Of a DNA stretch of 64,000 bases, positions 50,422 to 60,527 are shown in pieces (the stretch's first letter is position 1; every line of letters begins with the position of its first letter). The position numbers and the translations under genes are program-made. Below the pieces are notes generated by a model. The model was not told the DNA's origin and made no database searches. It worked only from the letters and a program-made list of their open reading frames with translations. The stretch lies in NCBI GenBank assembly GCA_016787665.1, contig JAEUUC010000009.1, positions 505,744 to 569,743 of the forward strand, given 5' to 3'. The stretch is from Cyclobacteriaceae bacterium (GTDB lineage Bacteria > Bacteroidota > Bacteroidia > Cytophagales > Cyclobacteriaceae).

Positions 50422-52563
50422 CTATTTCTTTTGCTGCTGATACCGTTTCGACTGCACCGAAATCAAAAACTGGTGGAGCGCCTCCACATCATCTGGCGAT
50501 AGTACATCGGAAAAATCGGACATGCCGTAGTAGCTCAGTTTGCCCTTGAGCAAAATATCGCTGAACCATTCATGTGTAACCGGGGCCATGGCACTGAGGT
50601 CGGGCACTTCGCTGTAATGACCGGAACCAAAACCTCCGTGACAAAAACTACAATAACTACGGTATAAGAGCATACCCTTTTCAATTTGTTTCGGATGGAG
50701 CGCTTTGGCCGGTGGCGCACTTACGGTATCGGCCCGTTTTTGCACTGGCGGCAGGGGAACCTCACCACCGCCCAGTTTGAAGGCGAGAATCCGTCCTTCA
50801 TTTCTGTATTTCGCTACCGCATCCTGTTCGCCCGGAAAGAACAAAACGGCTCCGCCATACCCGGCCATGACAGCAACATACTGCTCACCCTCCAATTCAT
50901 AGGTAATGGGTGGTGCCACGATGCCGGTGCCGGTGTAAATCTTTTTCAGCAACTGGCCGGTAGTGGCATTCATCACGAGCAAGTACCCTGTGGAAGAGCC
51001 TTGGAAAACAAGATGACCGTCTGTCGACAACACACCGCCATTTTGAGTGCCGGGGAAGGGCATGCGCCACACTTCTTTTTGCTTCACCGGATCCCACGCC
51101 TTCAATACTTCGTATTCCGGTTCGGGCCACCCTTTTCCATAATGGGCATAGTCGGGCGGCAGAGGCGTGGGCGTTTGCCTGGCAAACATGTTGTCGCGGC
51201 CCGGACGAAACTTGTAGTTGTCTTCATTTTCGTAAACGAAAGCCATGTCGATGGTGGGGATGTACACCAACCCCGTGGTCGGATTAAAACTCATGGGTGG
51301 CCAGGAGTGACCACCGGGAGGACCGGGGAAAATATACTTGCCCGAATCTTTGTACCAGGCATTGGCCATGTTGACAACCGGTCGTCCGGTTTTGTGGTCT
51401 ACCGAGTCGGCCCAGTTGACGGGCACGAACGGCTTGGCCGAGATCAGTTCACCATTGGTTCGATCGAGGATGTAAAAGAATCCGTTCTTGGGCGCCTGCA
51501 TCAGCACCTTTCGGTTCTGGCCGTTGATCTTCATATCGGCCAACACGATATTCATTGTGGCGGTAAAGTCCCACATCTCTCCCGGTGTGGTTTGGTAGTG
51601 CCATTTCAATCTGCCCGTGTCCGGATCGATAGCCAGGATAGAAGCCAGAAACAGATTGTCGCCACCGGCCGGGCTTCGGTACCAGATGGGATAGGGCGTA
51701 GCATTTCCGGTGCCCACGTAGAGCAAATTCAGTTCGGGATCGTAAGCCATCTGCCCCCATACGGTGCCCCCGCCACCGGCCGACCAGTCGCTTTTCGGAT
51801 CCCCTGTTTTCGATGCCATTTCCATTTCGGGATGTTCGTAGCCGTTGGCCGGATCGCCCGGAACGGTGTAAAACCGCCAGGAGAATTTTCCTGTCTCGGC
51901 ATCATAGGCGCTGATGTAGCCGCGCACACCGAATTCGGCACCGGCATTTCCGATGATTACTTTTCCTGCCGCGATTTGCGGTGCCCCGGTGATGGTATAG
52001 AATGCTTTGCGATCGGTGAATGTATCGGCCCGCCAGATCTCCTTGCCGGTGGCGGCATCGACACACACCAGGTAGCCGTCCAGTGTGCCGACATATACTT
52101 TGCCCTGCCACACCTGCACACCGCGGTTGACCACATCACAACAGGCTTTGCGGGCATAACGGCCGTCTACGTTGGGATCGTAGCGCCAGATTTCAGCTCC
52201 GGTCTTGGCATCAACCGCCATCACGACACTCCAGGCACCGGATGTATACATCACGCCATCCACCACAATGGGCGAGGCTTCGAGACCCCGGTTTACTTTG
52301 CCGCGGCTGTTCAAAAAGTTGTATTCCCAGGCAAGGCCCAGCGTGGCCACGTTGGCGGTATCGATTTTCTTCAGGGGCGAGTGATGCTGTTGTATGAAAT
52401 TGCGGCCGAGGCTCATCCACTGTTGCGGCTCTTCATCCGCCCGCACGAGACGTTTTTCATCAATACTACCCGGCACCACAGGGCGCGGGTTTTGACAGCC
52501 TGGCAGCAACCCAAAGGCTGCGATCAGCAAGGGAACCAGTGTACGAAAGCGATCGATGGTCAT
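50422..52563 (-). CDS. PQQ-dependent alcohol dehydrogenase with C-terminal cytochrome c (quinohemoprotein), lipoprotein
   Basis: A 713-residue protein. It has a lipoprotein signal (LLPGC, lipidated C23), then the eight-bladed PQQ propeller with the vicinal cysteines C141-C142 (ARKACCDVV) and WDFTATMNIVLAD. It ends in a cytochrome c domain with C638-S-F-C641-H642 and the distal Met region YYGMSDF. Methanol/ethanol-type enzymes of this quinohemoprotein class pass electrons from alcohols to the respiratory chain. Here lipid anchoring places it at the membrane. The substrate is unknown. Confidence 0.92.
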   Translation of the reverse strand: MTIDRFRTLVPLLIAAFGLLPGCQNPRPVVPGSIDEKRLVRADEEPQQWMSLGRNFIQQHHSPLKKIDTANVATLGLAWEYNFLNSRGKVNRGLEASPIVVDGVMYTSGAWSVVMAVDAKTGAEIWRYDPNVDGRYARKACCDVVNRGVQVWQGKVYVGTLDGYLVCVDAATGKEIWRADTFTDRKAFYTITGAPQIAAGKVIIGNAGAEFGVRGYISAYDAETGKFSWRFYTVPGDPANGYEHPEMEMASKTGDPKSDWSAGGGGTVWGQMAYDPELNLLYVGTGNATPYPIWYRSPAGGDNLFLASILAIDPDTGRLKWHYQTTPGEMWDFTATMNIVLADMKINGQNRKVLMQAPKNGFFYILDRTNGELISAKPFVPVNWADSVDHKTGRPVVNMANAWYKDSGKYIFPGPPGGHSWPPMSFNPTTGLVYIPTIDMAFVYENEDNYKFRPGRDNMFARQTPTPLPPDYAHYGKGWPEPEYEVLKAWDPVKQKEVWRMPFPGTQNGGVLSTDGHLVFQGSSTGYLLVMNATTGQLLKKIYTGTGIVAPPITYELEGEQYVAVMAGYGGAVLFFPGEQDAVAKYRNEGRILAFKLGGGEVPLPPVQKRADTVSAPPAKALHPKQIEKGMLLYRSYCSFCHGGFGSGHYSEVPDLSAMAPVTHEWFSDILLKGKLSYYGMSDFSDVLSPDDVEALHQFLISVQSKRYQQQKK

Positions 52564-52824
52564 AACGATGAGGGTTTGACGTTGGGGGGATTTGGTTTTG
52601 AACGATTCACACGTTGAGTTAAACCGGGTCGGGGGGACGGCAACGACATGAGCCAGGAAAACATGCGATCTTCATGCCGGCTTGGCAGGCTCATACTCAA
52701 AGATAACCGTGCCGCCTGCAATGGTAAAATACCAAATAGTGGAGTGCGAGATATTTTTCTGACCTATCCACCCCGGCAGGTGTTACAAAACAGGGACTTC
52801 ACCTGCTGTAAACTGCGGGTGTCG

Positions 52825-55197
52825 CTACTTATACACCACCAACGGGAAGTCGTTACCGAACGAGTACGCAGAAGGGTATTGTGCCGTTCCCTTCAGTTGC
52901 TCGGAGAGTTCGGGCACATTGTTTTCAATGTACGTGCTCAACTCGCGAATGGTAAGTTTTTTGTCCTGGTTGGCATCGCCTTTACCCTTCAACCCCTCAA
53001 GCAGGAGATAAGTGAATACACCGTGGCCCAGCTTTTCAAATTCGGAGGCAAATTGATCCGAGCCGGTTGACGTAATCCAAAACGTGCCGGTGCTTCGCGC
53101 CAACTGTGCAATAGCTTTTTCCTCGGCTGCACCCCGGCTGGTAACAGCCTCTAACGCCCCGGCCGACTGGCACGCATCGAGAATGAAAACCTGCTTTTGT
53201 GCATTAACGGACTCAGCAACCTGTTTCAAGAGCTTGGCCGACACGGCCCGGGTTTCCAAAATGTCGGTGCGGCCATACAACTGCGTAACATCATGTGGCA
53301 CGATATAAAAATCGGCAGGCTGCTCCGGTGTGGCCTCGGACATCACGCCATGCCCCGCGTAATACACCACCAGCATATCCTGCTCCAATGAATTCTTTTT
53401 TATCTGGTCAAAAGCAGCCAAAATGTTTTCCCGTACTGCCTTGTCGTTTCGGATACTGAAGGGAATAACTTCTTTGAAAAGAGAACCGGATACGCTCTTG
53501 ATCGAAGACTCAAACGAATCCGCATCCGCTTTGGCATAGTTGAGATTGTATTTCGAGTTCTTGTATTGATTAATGCCGATCGTAACCAAAAATAGTCTGG
53601 GCTTGTCACCGGAAGCCCCATTGTAGGCAATGGAAAACTTTTTCTTTTCGGAGTCAATGCCGGAGCGGCTGGCGGCCACAACAAAAAAGTAGTTTTCCTC
53701 TCCAAGAGATGTATTCAAAGACACGTTAAATGAGTAGTCGTTGGCCCCTGTGCCGGGCAAGACTTTCGTGAGTTTGGCATTTTGGAACAGTTTCATCTCT
53801 ACCACTTCCCCCGCATGCTGTAACACGTTCACTTTAATCGTGGTTGTCTTTTGGGTGGTCGAAAGGGGTGTGCCTTCGGCAAATGGAGTATCGTTTACCG
53901 AGGCCACCGCAATCACCGGTGTTTTGGCAACGGCCTGCTCGACATCAAAATCCGAGGTGGCCACTTCTTTATTGCTGATGATTTGGTTGAGCAGTTGTGG
54001 CGTGAACCCATTTTGGAATGTACTCTCGAGGGAGGTTCGGGTGGTTGCGTTTTTGGATGTCCAGTACACCTTACCCATGGCACCGGCCGTGCCATCCGTT
54101 CGGCCATCGCGCGATACCACGGCAAAATCATCACTGCTGTCAGAAAAGAAATACGCGACAATAGAGTTGGTTTGGGTATCGTAAATCTGATTGATGTTAT
54201 TTTTTGAGGCATTCAGTAAAACACGGTTGCCCGATGGCGTCAGTGGAAAAACGTTAAAGGTTCCAACGCCCAAAGAGGGAAAGGCCGGAGTCTTCACTTT
54301 GTCTGACTTCGTGGTGAAAATGGCTTCTCCGGACGAGTACCGGTACACGTTAAACGATTGCGACACGGTGATCGCCATAAACCGATCATCGGCAATAAAT
54401 CCCCCGTACGGAATGATGGCATTGAAGACCAGGGTTTTGGATTCCAATTCCCGCTTCACAGCTAACGTTCGGGAATCATGCACGCGGATGACCACTTTTG
54501 TACCTAACGCATTTATGCCAGACGTGACGAGCTCCGAACCGTCTGCCGTAAACGCGGCCATGGTAAAATAACTCTGGGGTGACTCCGTCAGCAGCTGACC
54601 GCTTGTCAAATCAAATAATCGCAGCGGGTTTTGATCACGCAGCATCGACATCACGCCAACGGCAATAATTTTTTCTTTCGGGTGGATGGCCAAAGCCGAG
54701 ACGTGATGTTTTTTGATCACCATATCACGGAGAAATTTGCCCTGCTCAATGTCAAAAATGGAAGTAACGCCCTCCATTTGACCGACTGCCAAAATTCCGA
54801 AGTTGTCGGAAAAAGCCGTCTTCGTAGCCTGCTTGGCTAACGGAAGGGTTGCCATCGGTTTCTCTTTCTTCCAGTCCCACACCTGAACTTCATTTTCAGC
54901 TACCAGAACAAGTTTCATGCTGTTGGTTAGCTGAACGTCAACCAGGGCGGAGTACGGTCCAGCGAATTTTTTCACAAATCGGCCCGCGGAGAAGTCAAAA
55001 ATCTTAATCGTCTTATCCGAATAACAAAACGCAGCAAAGCGACCATCTTTCGATACGGCCAGGCCAATCTGATCGGCACTCACCTCACTTTTATCATACC
55101 CCAGCCGTACCAGATCAACTTCCTGCCCGCGGGCAACCGGAGTTAACGCCAGGAGTGCGAAAAAGAAAACGCATTTAAACGTGTTGGACAAGGTCAT
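52825..55197 (-). CDS. Caspase-like (C14/metacaspase) protease with WD40-type repeats
   Basis: About 790 residues from the ATG at 55197 (MTLSNTFKCVFFF, an N-terminal signal peptide). The longer frame start at 55230 adds residues before the signal and is rejected. Residues 20-400 are WD40-like propeller repeats. Residues about 530-790 are the caspase domain with the catalytic dyad H616 in VVYYAGHG and C676 in ILDACQSAG. GDANQDKKLTIREL is an EF-hand-like loop. Exported bacterial caspase-type proteins of this kind cut after Arg/Lys in known cases, but the target here is unknown. It is transcribed divergently from the DUF58 operon. Confidence 0.88.
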   Translation of the reverse strand: MTLSNTFKCVFFFALLALTPVARGQEVDLVRLGYDKSEVSADQIGLAVSKDGRFAAFCYSDKTIKIFDFSAGRFVKKFAGPYSALVDVQLTNSMKLVLVAENEVQVWDWKKEKPMATLPLAKQATKTAFSDNFGILAVGQMEGVTSIFDIEQGKFLRDMVIKKHHVSALAIHPKEKIIAVGVMSMLRDQNPLRLFDLTSGQLLTESPQSYFTMAAFTADGSELVTSGINALGTKVVIRVHDSRTLAVKRELESKTLVFNAIIPYGGFIADDRFMAITVSQSFNVYRYSSGEAIFTTKSDKVKTPAFPSLGVGTFNVFPLTPSGNRVLLNASKNNINQIYDTQTNSIVAYFFSDSSDDFAVVSRDGRTDGTAGAMGKVYWTSKNATTRTSLESTFQNGFTPQLLNQIISNKEVATSDFDVEQAVAKTPVIAVASVNDTPFAEGTPLSTTQKTTTIKVNVLQHAGEVVEMKLFQNAKLTKVLPGTGANDYSFNVSLNTSLGEENYFFVVAASRSGIDSEKKKFSIAYNGASGDKPRLFLVTIGINQYKNSKYNLNYAKADADSFESSIKSVSGSLFKEVIPFSIRNDKAVRENILAAFDQIKKNSLEQDMLVVYYAGHGVMSEATPEQPADFYIVPHDVTQLYGRTDILETRAVSAKLLKQVAESVNAQKQVFILDACQSAGALEAVTSRGAAEEKAIAQLARSTGTFWITSTGSDQFASEFEKLGHGVFTYLLLEGLKGKGDANQDKKLTIRELSTYIENNVPELSEQLKGTAQYPSAYSFGNDFPLVVYK

Positions 55198-55482
55198 GAA
55201 GATCGGATAAGGGTAACACATGGAGGGCAATTATAGTCACGATTGGCAGTCTGTCCAATTTTTGCCTTTAAAAAGGAGGCACGACTACTTCGCGTACTGA
55301 AAGCACGGGCATCCGCCTGACGAATCATGAAACACACACCTGCCGGTGACGACACAACAGATTCGGGTTGTACGTGTTGACGTCAAATCAAGTCAAACAA
55401 CTGGTGGCATTATTTCTTATTCAACAAACTCACACCGGCAATTATTACCATCAGATTTTTCTCTATTTTTCGTTTTGCTCAC

Positions 55483-56874
55483 ATGACCTCCATCGCCCGA
55501 CTTTGGCACCGTTCGTCTGACGCCACCGCGTGGGTGGTGGTGCGCTGGGCCCTGGTTCTGGGTGTCGGCTTCTTCGCCCTCGCCCTGGCCTGGCTGCGCA
55601 GCGAGTATGCCCAGCCCGATTCCAACCTATGGCTGGTCATGGCCTTTTTCCTGCAGTTGCTGCTGTGGTCGGCACTCGGGCTCATCGCCATCACGTTGCT
55701 CAGTTCGGTTTTCTGCTGGCTCATGTTCCGCTACCGGTATGCCCGCGGAGAGATTTCCGTGCACGTGCAGTTGGGCGATGGCGTAATGGCCGAAGCCGGC
55801 CAGGTGCCACTGACGATTCAGGTGAAAGGTGCAGTGTGGCGCCCGCTGCTGGGGCTGGTGCGGGCGTCTGTGGCGTTGCGGCCCGAGCGGCAACCGCACA
55901 GCCTGGTGCTCGACCGCAACCTGCGCGCTCCGCGGCAGTGGAGGCGTTACGGCATCGCGGGCAACGGCAAAGTCTGGTTACACCACCGCGGCATTCACGA
56001 TGCCGATGGCGTGTGGCTGTTCTTCCAGGATCTGTTTGGGCTGATGGCATGGCCCTGCCGCGTAACCCAGGTGCAACAGGTAGTGGCGCTGCCCGTGGTT
56101 CAACCTCCCGTGCGGGTGCACACCCAGCCGCTGGCTACCGAAGAACAGAAGTTCCGCATAGACGTGCCGAAGCGGGTGGAGGGTGAGCTGGTGAACTACA
56201 AGGAATTCGAAACGGGCGACAACATTCAGCGCATTGTCTGGAAAATTTACGCCAAGAGTGGCGAACTGGTGGTGCGCATTCCGGAGATCAAAGATCCGTA
56301 CGCTTCGCACGTTTACCTGTACGTCAGCTTCTTTCGCGGCCTGGGGGATGACGGAAGCCTGGAAGCCGAGTTACTCAACATATATAAAGACAAATGCCGT
56401 CAGTTGTGGGAGTCGATGCGCAAGAGCGGGCATGAGATTCGGTTGCCGCACGATCAGGAAATACCGCACCTCGCGGGCGTGGGCGATCGCCATACCGAGT
56501 TGGTGCAGTTGGCAGCTCAGGGCTGGCAAACGCAGATGACACCCGTTGATTTTGTGCACGTTCAAAAGGCCGCGATGGTTTGTCTCAGTTCACTGGTGCC
56601 GATAGAGGAAATGCAAAACCTGTTGAAGAAACTGCCGGAGCACGTGCCGGTGGTGGTGGTGAAGCTTTCAACGGCTATTCCGTCACCTTTTCGTTTCCAG
56701 TGGCGCGATGTATTTTTCAAGCCCGAGGAAAAGCCCGCTGACCGGCTCCGCCAGTCGTGGTGGCTGTCTTCGCTGCGCAGAAAAGTGATGAAAAACGAAG
56801 AGGCAATCGACAACGCACTCCGCACGCGCGCCAACGCCTGGCTCACCGATACGCTTAACCTGGCCCATGAGTAA
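55483..56874 (+). CDS. DUF58-family membrane protein of a MoxR-type cluster
   Basis: A 463-residue protein with two N-terminal membrane helices (about residues 14-35 and 50-77) and a DUF58 region (VNYKEFETGDNIQRIVWKIYAKSGELVVRI) that resembles a degenerate VWA partner of MoxR ATPases. It is the first gene of an apparent operon with transglutaminase, MoxR and TPR genes. It overlaps the transglutaminase gene by eight bases. Roles in envelope protein assembly or osmotic/stress maturation have been proposed for such clusters. Confidence 0.88.
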   Translation: MTSIARLWHRSSDATAWVVVRWALVLGVGFFALALAWLRSEYAQPDSNLWLVMAFFLQLLLWSALGLIAITLLSSVFCWLMFRYRYARGEISVHVQLGDGVMAEAGQVPLTIQVKGAVWRPLLGLVRASVALRPERQPHSLVLDRNLRAPRQWRRYGIAGNGKVWLHHRGIHDADGVWLFFQDLFGLMAWPCRVTQVQQVVALPVVQPPVRVHTQPLATEEQKFRIDVPKRVEGELVNYKEFETGDNIQRIVWKIYAKSGELVVRIPEIKDPYASHVYLYVSFFRGLGDDGSLEAELLNIYKDKCRQLWESMRKSGHEIRLPHDQEIPHLAGVGDRHTELVQLAAQGWQTQMTPVDFVHVQKAAMVCLSSLVPIEEMQNLLKKLPEHVPVVVVKLSTAIPSPFRFQWRDVFFKPEEKPADRLRQSWWLSSLRRKVMKNEEAIDNALRTRANAWLTDTLNLAHE

Positions 56875-59536
56875 CCCCGTGCGCCACCGGTTTAGCCAAC
56901 TGGCCTTTCACCTCCTGCTGGTGGTGGTGCCCACAGCCGTTATCGGCTATGCCACGTTGCATTGGCTCAACCTGAGCTTTACCGCGCTCAACACCAACGT
57001 TTCGTCACAAGCGCTGTTCTTCTCAGCCGGACTCACCTTGTCCTATGCGCTCTACTTCTTCCGCGCACGGGCGCTGGTCACGTTGCTGTTGCTGGCCATC
57101 GTCTATTATTTTCTCGATCAAAGCATCAGCCGGCTGCCGGGCGAGTTTGATGTGTTCTACGCCACCACCCGCTTTCAGCTCTTCTCCACGCTATTTCTAG
57201 CGGGGTGGTTGTTCGGGTTTCTCCTGGCGCGCTTTTCCTGGGGCTACATCGTGGTCAGCGCGTTGCTCTTTGTGGTTACGATCGTAACCATTTCGGACAC
57301 CACCGATTTGTCGTACACCTACTTACTCACCCGGCTCTTGCCTCTGCTGCTCTATGCGCTGTATCTTTTCTTCCTCACGCCCCAGCTTAACGCATCGGCC
57401 GAGTGGACGTGGAAAAAAGCCGGACACCTGAGCCTGCGCCTCACACTATTTGTATTGCTGGTGCTGGTTTCCTTTTTACTGGCCGAACGGCTGCTGCGCG
57501 GTCAGCTCCAGGCGGTGGAAAAAGAACTGGCGGCCCGGGGCGCCCAGAATGAGAAAGACAGCAACGGCCAGGGCGGATATGACGACCGCCACGGGCTCAT
57601 GGAAAACACCGATGACGGTTTACGCCTGAAAGACACCGTGCGCGTAACCTCGCGCATGAGCCAATCGGACAAGCTCATGTTCTGTGCGAAGCTCAACAGC
57701 TACGAAGGTGAACGACCTATACCGCTCTATTTTGTTTTTCACTACCTCACCCGCTACGATCCCGTTAAGGAAACGTTCACGCGCGATGTAAACGTCCCTT
57801 CGCTGGATGAGATGGATGTTGACCCGGCCGAAGTGCCGCTGTATTACAGCTACACCGATACCTCCATCCTCCGCAAGGCGATGGGCGATCGCTACCGCAA
57901 AATCGTGGAGGCCAATGTGTACTTGTCGGAGAATACCTGGAAGTATTCGGTATTGGGGCCGTCCAGTGTGTTTGCCATTCAAACCATTCCGGTTGAAAAA
58001 GATTTTCAGAAGACGTTTCTCTCCGCCTACAAAATCTACACCTACGCCTCGGAGCTCAACAACGCCTACTTCGTGTACAATGTATCGGCCAATCCCTTTT
58101 TGGAAACGGTACAAGAACAGCGGCATGACGAGCTGCGCACCGTGCGCAACTACGGCCCGGTGAATAAAAAGTTTCTCGAGTACTACACCCGCATGCCCAC
58201 GGGTGGCATTTACGATTCCATCGCCAGGCTGGCCAAAGGTCTGGTAAAGGAAAATGCGCGGCCGCTCGACAAAGTTCTGGCCGTGCGCGACTTCTTCCTT
58301 CAGCGCGATGAATTCGGCAAGCGCATCTTCCGCTATACACTAAAGCCCGGGGCAGTGGACGACCCGAACATTCCGAGCTCCAAAATGCTCTACGATTTTC
58401 TTTTTAAAACGAAGGCCGGCTACTGCACCTACTATGCGGGCGCTTCGCATTTCATGTTGCGTGCCCTGGGCATTCCCACGCGCTTTACCACCGGCTTTGC
58501 CACCATCGACCGCAGCGACAAAAACAAAGGGTGGTATTGGTTCTATGCCAGCCAGGCCCACGCGTGGACACAGGTGTACTTCCCCGAATACGGCTGGATG
58601 GATTTTGACATGACCATTGGCAACGAAGAACAGCAAGAGGCGCCCCGCCCGGACGGCACACCTCCGCTGCCTCCGCCCGAGCCCTGGCTGGTGCTCAATG
58701 CCGTGGCCGGTGAGGTTAAACAGGCTCAAAAAAACCTGGATGCTACGTTCCGTGAACTCATCTTCCACAACACTCCGCACAAGTTGACGGAACCCCTCAC
58801 GCTCAACATCGATGCCTCCTTGTGCCGCATCGTGTTCAACGAGCGAGATACTACGTTTGCCGCTGTGCAGGCGGGGGATTCCATTATTGTGGTGTCGTAT
58901 AAAGATGAGGCCAAAAAAGTCCCCGCTCCGCGTGCCGGTGTCGCCATTGACCAGCAAATTCAGAAATTTCCTCAGCCGCTGGCGGCCGATGAAATCCACA
59001 TTCACCGGAAAGAAGAAAAGAAGGATGGCGCGGGGCAGCGCATCACCGAAACGAAAAAGCGCCCCATCGACTGGTGGGCGGTGGCACGCGTAACTGCGGT
59101 GGTCGTGCTGGTGGCGCTGCTGTTGGTTGTTTTATCACCCGCGCTCTACCTGGGTTATCTGCTCGTGCGCGTGCGCCTGGCCGCGATGCCGGCACGGGCC
59201 GATTGGATTTACCGCGCCACCCTGTATCGCCTTCACATGGCAGGCATTTTCCGCGACAACGAAACACCTTTGCGATTCGCCCAGCAGAAAGTTGATCCTC
59301 AACTCGGCCTTTCCTTCACTGCGTTCATGACTATTTACCTGCGGATGAAATACAGCGCGCAGCCGGTGGAGATCAGCGAACAGGAAAGTATGAATCTGTT
59401 CCACCGGCAAGTGGGGCCCGCCCTGCGCCAAAAAACGGGCGTGATCAAAAGTGTCCTTCATTACCTCCGCCTCTGGCGGGCTTATCTCTATTTTCAACAA
59501 CCGGCTCCGGCCGAATCTGAACCATCTGCCTTATGA
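56867..59536 (+). CDS. Membrane transglutaminase-like protein with DUF4129-type tail
   Basis: An 889-residue protein with about six N-terminal helices, a long extracytoplasmic region and a transglutaminase-like core. The triad is C520 (AGYCTYYAG), H565 (QAHAWTQV) and D581 (MDFDMT). A membrane helix near residues 740-760 precedes a C-terminal cytoplasmic domain of DUF4129 type. Proteins of this kind accompany DUF58 and MoxR and are thought to act on envelope substrates. The ATGA overlap with moxR confirms the operon. Confidence 0.88.
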   Translation: MSNPVRHRFSQLAFHLLLVVVPTAVIGYATLHWLNLSFTALNTNVSSQALFFSAGLTLSYALYFFRARALVTLLLLAIVYYFLDQSISRLPGEFDVFYATTRFQLFSTLFLAGWLFGFLLARFSWGYIVVSALLFVVTIVTISDTTDLSYTYLLTRLLPLLLYALYLFFLTPQLNASAEWTWKKAGHLSLRLTLFVLLVLVSFLLAERLLRGQLQAVEKELAARGAQNEKDSNGQGGYDDRHGLMENTDDGLRLKDTVRVTSRMSQSDKLMFCAKLNSYEGERPIPLYFVFHYLTRYDPVKETFTRDVNVPSLDEMDVDPAEVPLYYSYTDTSILRKAMGDRYRKIVEANVYLSENTWKYSVLGPSSVFAIQTIPVEKDFQKTFLSAYKIYTYASELNNAYFVYNVSANPFLETVQEQRHDELRTVRNYGPVNKKFLEYYTRMPTGGIYDSIARLAKGLVKENARPLDKVLAVRDFFLQRDEFGKRIFRYTLKPGAVDDPNIPSSKMLYDFLFKTKAGYCTYYAGASHFMLRALGIPTRFTTGFATIDRSDKNKGWYWFYASQAHAWTQVYFPEYGWMDFDMTIGNEEQQEAPRPDGTPPLPPPEPWLVLNAVAGEVKQAQKNLDATFRELIFHNTPHKLTEPLTLNIDASLCRIVFNERDTTFAAVQAGDSIIVVSYKDEAKKVPAPRAGVAIDQQIQKFPQPLAADEIHIHRKEEKKDGAGQRITETKKRPIDWWAVARVTAVVVLVALLLVVLSPALYLGYLLVRVRLAAMPARADWIYRATLYRLHMAGIFRDNETPLRFAQQKVDPQLGLSFTAFMTIYLRMKYSAQPVEISEQESMNLFHRQVGPALRQKTGVIKSVLHYLRLWRAYLYFQQPAPAESEPSAL

Positions 59537-60519
59537 GTAAATCAACCGCTTCGCTGCAAGCCCTTCTCCGAAACATGGAAACCATCATCCGGGGCAAAAC
59601 CCAGGAGATTAAGTACGTGATCACCGCCCTGCTGGCCCGCGGCCACATCCTGCTGGAAGATAACCCCGGTGCGGGAAAGACAGTGCTCGCCAAAACACTG
59701 GCCCAGTCCATTTCCGAAGCGGCAGCGGAATTGCACCAACCGGGTGGCGGTGTGGCCTTCAAGCGCATTCAGTTCACGCCCGATTTGCTACCCATGGATC
59801 TCATCGGCTCGCACATTTACGATGAGGCGCGCAAAGATTTCGTTTTCAAGAAAGGCCCGCTGTTCACGCACGTGTTGCTGGCCGATGAAATCAACCGCGC
59901 ATCACCCAAAGTGCAAAGCGCACTGCTGGAGTGCATGGCCGAAAATCAGATTTCCGTGGGCGACACCACCATGGCGCTGGACAAATTCTTTTTCACCATC
60001 GCCACGCAAAACCCGATTGAGATGGAGGGCACCTATCCGCTGCCCGCTGCCCAACTCGATCGCTTCTTCATGAAAATCTCCATGGGCTACGTAAGCGAAG
60101 AGGTGGAGTTCGACATTTATACCAACTACCTCGCCATTGGCAACGTGCGCGACAGCGTGAAGCAGGTGCTGCGTTACCAGGACATACTGGATCTGCAGCA
60201 GGCGGCCGAGAATGTCTACGTCCACCCGGAAATTGTACGTGGCATAGTGCGGTTGGTGAGTGCCACGCGCCACCATCCGGAGATCGCGCTGGGCTGTTCT
60301 ACGCGCGGAGGCATCACGTTCATCAAATGCCTCAAGGCCTGGGCCGTGGTGAACGGTCGCGACTTCGTCATCGAAGACGACATACAGGCGCTGGCTCAAC
60401 CCGTCATTCACCATCGCCTGATTTTCCGCAACCGCGATGCCGCCCGCACGGTGCTGGCCCAACTAACCGAGCAAGAGGTAAACAAACTGGCGAAAATGGG
60501 CATTCAACCCAAGCGCTGA
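59533..60519 (+). CDS. MoxR-type AAA+ ATPase
   Basis: A 328-residue AAA ATPase chaperone. Walker A is DNPGAGKT (N44 to T50), Walker B VLLADEINRASPK and the sensor/Arg finger segment TQNPIEMEGTYPLPAAQLDRFFM. It works with the DUF58 protein to modify or fold partner complexes. It is followed nine bases later by the TPR gene. Confidence 0.95.
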   Translation: MSKSTASLQALLRNMETIIRGKTQEIKYVITALLARGHILLEDNPGAGKTVLAKTLAQSISEAAAELHQPGGGVAFKRIQFTPDLLPMDLIGSHIYDEARKDFVFKKGPLFTHVLLADEINRASPKVQSALLECMAENQISVGDTTMALDKFFFTIATQNPIEMEGTYPLPAAQLDRFFMKISMGYVSEEVEFDIYTNYLAIGNVRDSVKQVLRYQDILDLQQAAENVYVHPEIVRGIVRLVSATRHHPEIALGCSTRGGITFIKCLKAWAVVNGRDFVIEDDIQALAQPVIHHRLIFRNRDAARTVLAQLTEQEVNKLAKMGIQPKR

Positions 60520-60527
60520 ACGAGAGC

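Noticed and set aside
50699..52617. 643-residue plus-strand open frame opposite the PQQ dehydrogenase
   Set aside because: It is the antisense shadow of a well-supported enzyme gene with clear motifs; GC-rich coding DNA often leaves such long antisense frames.
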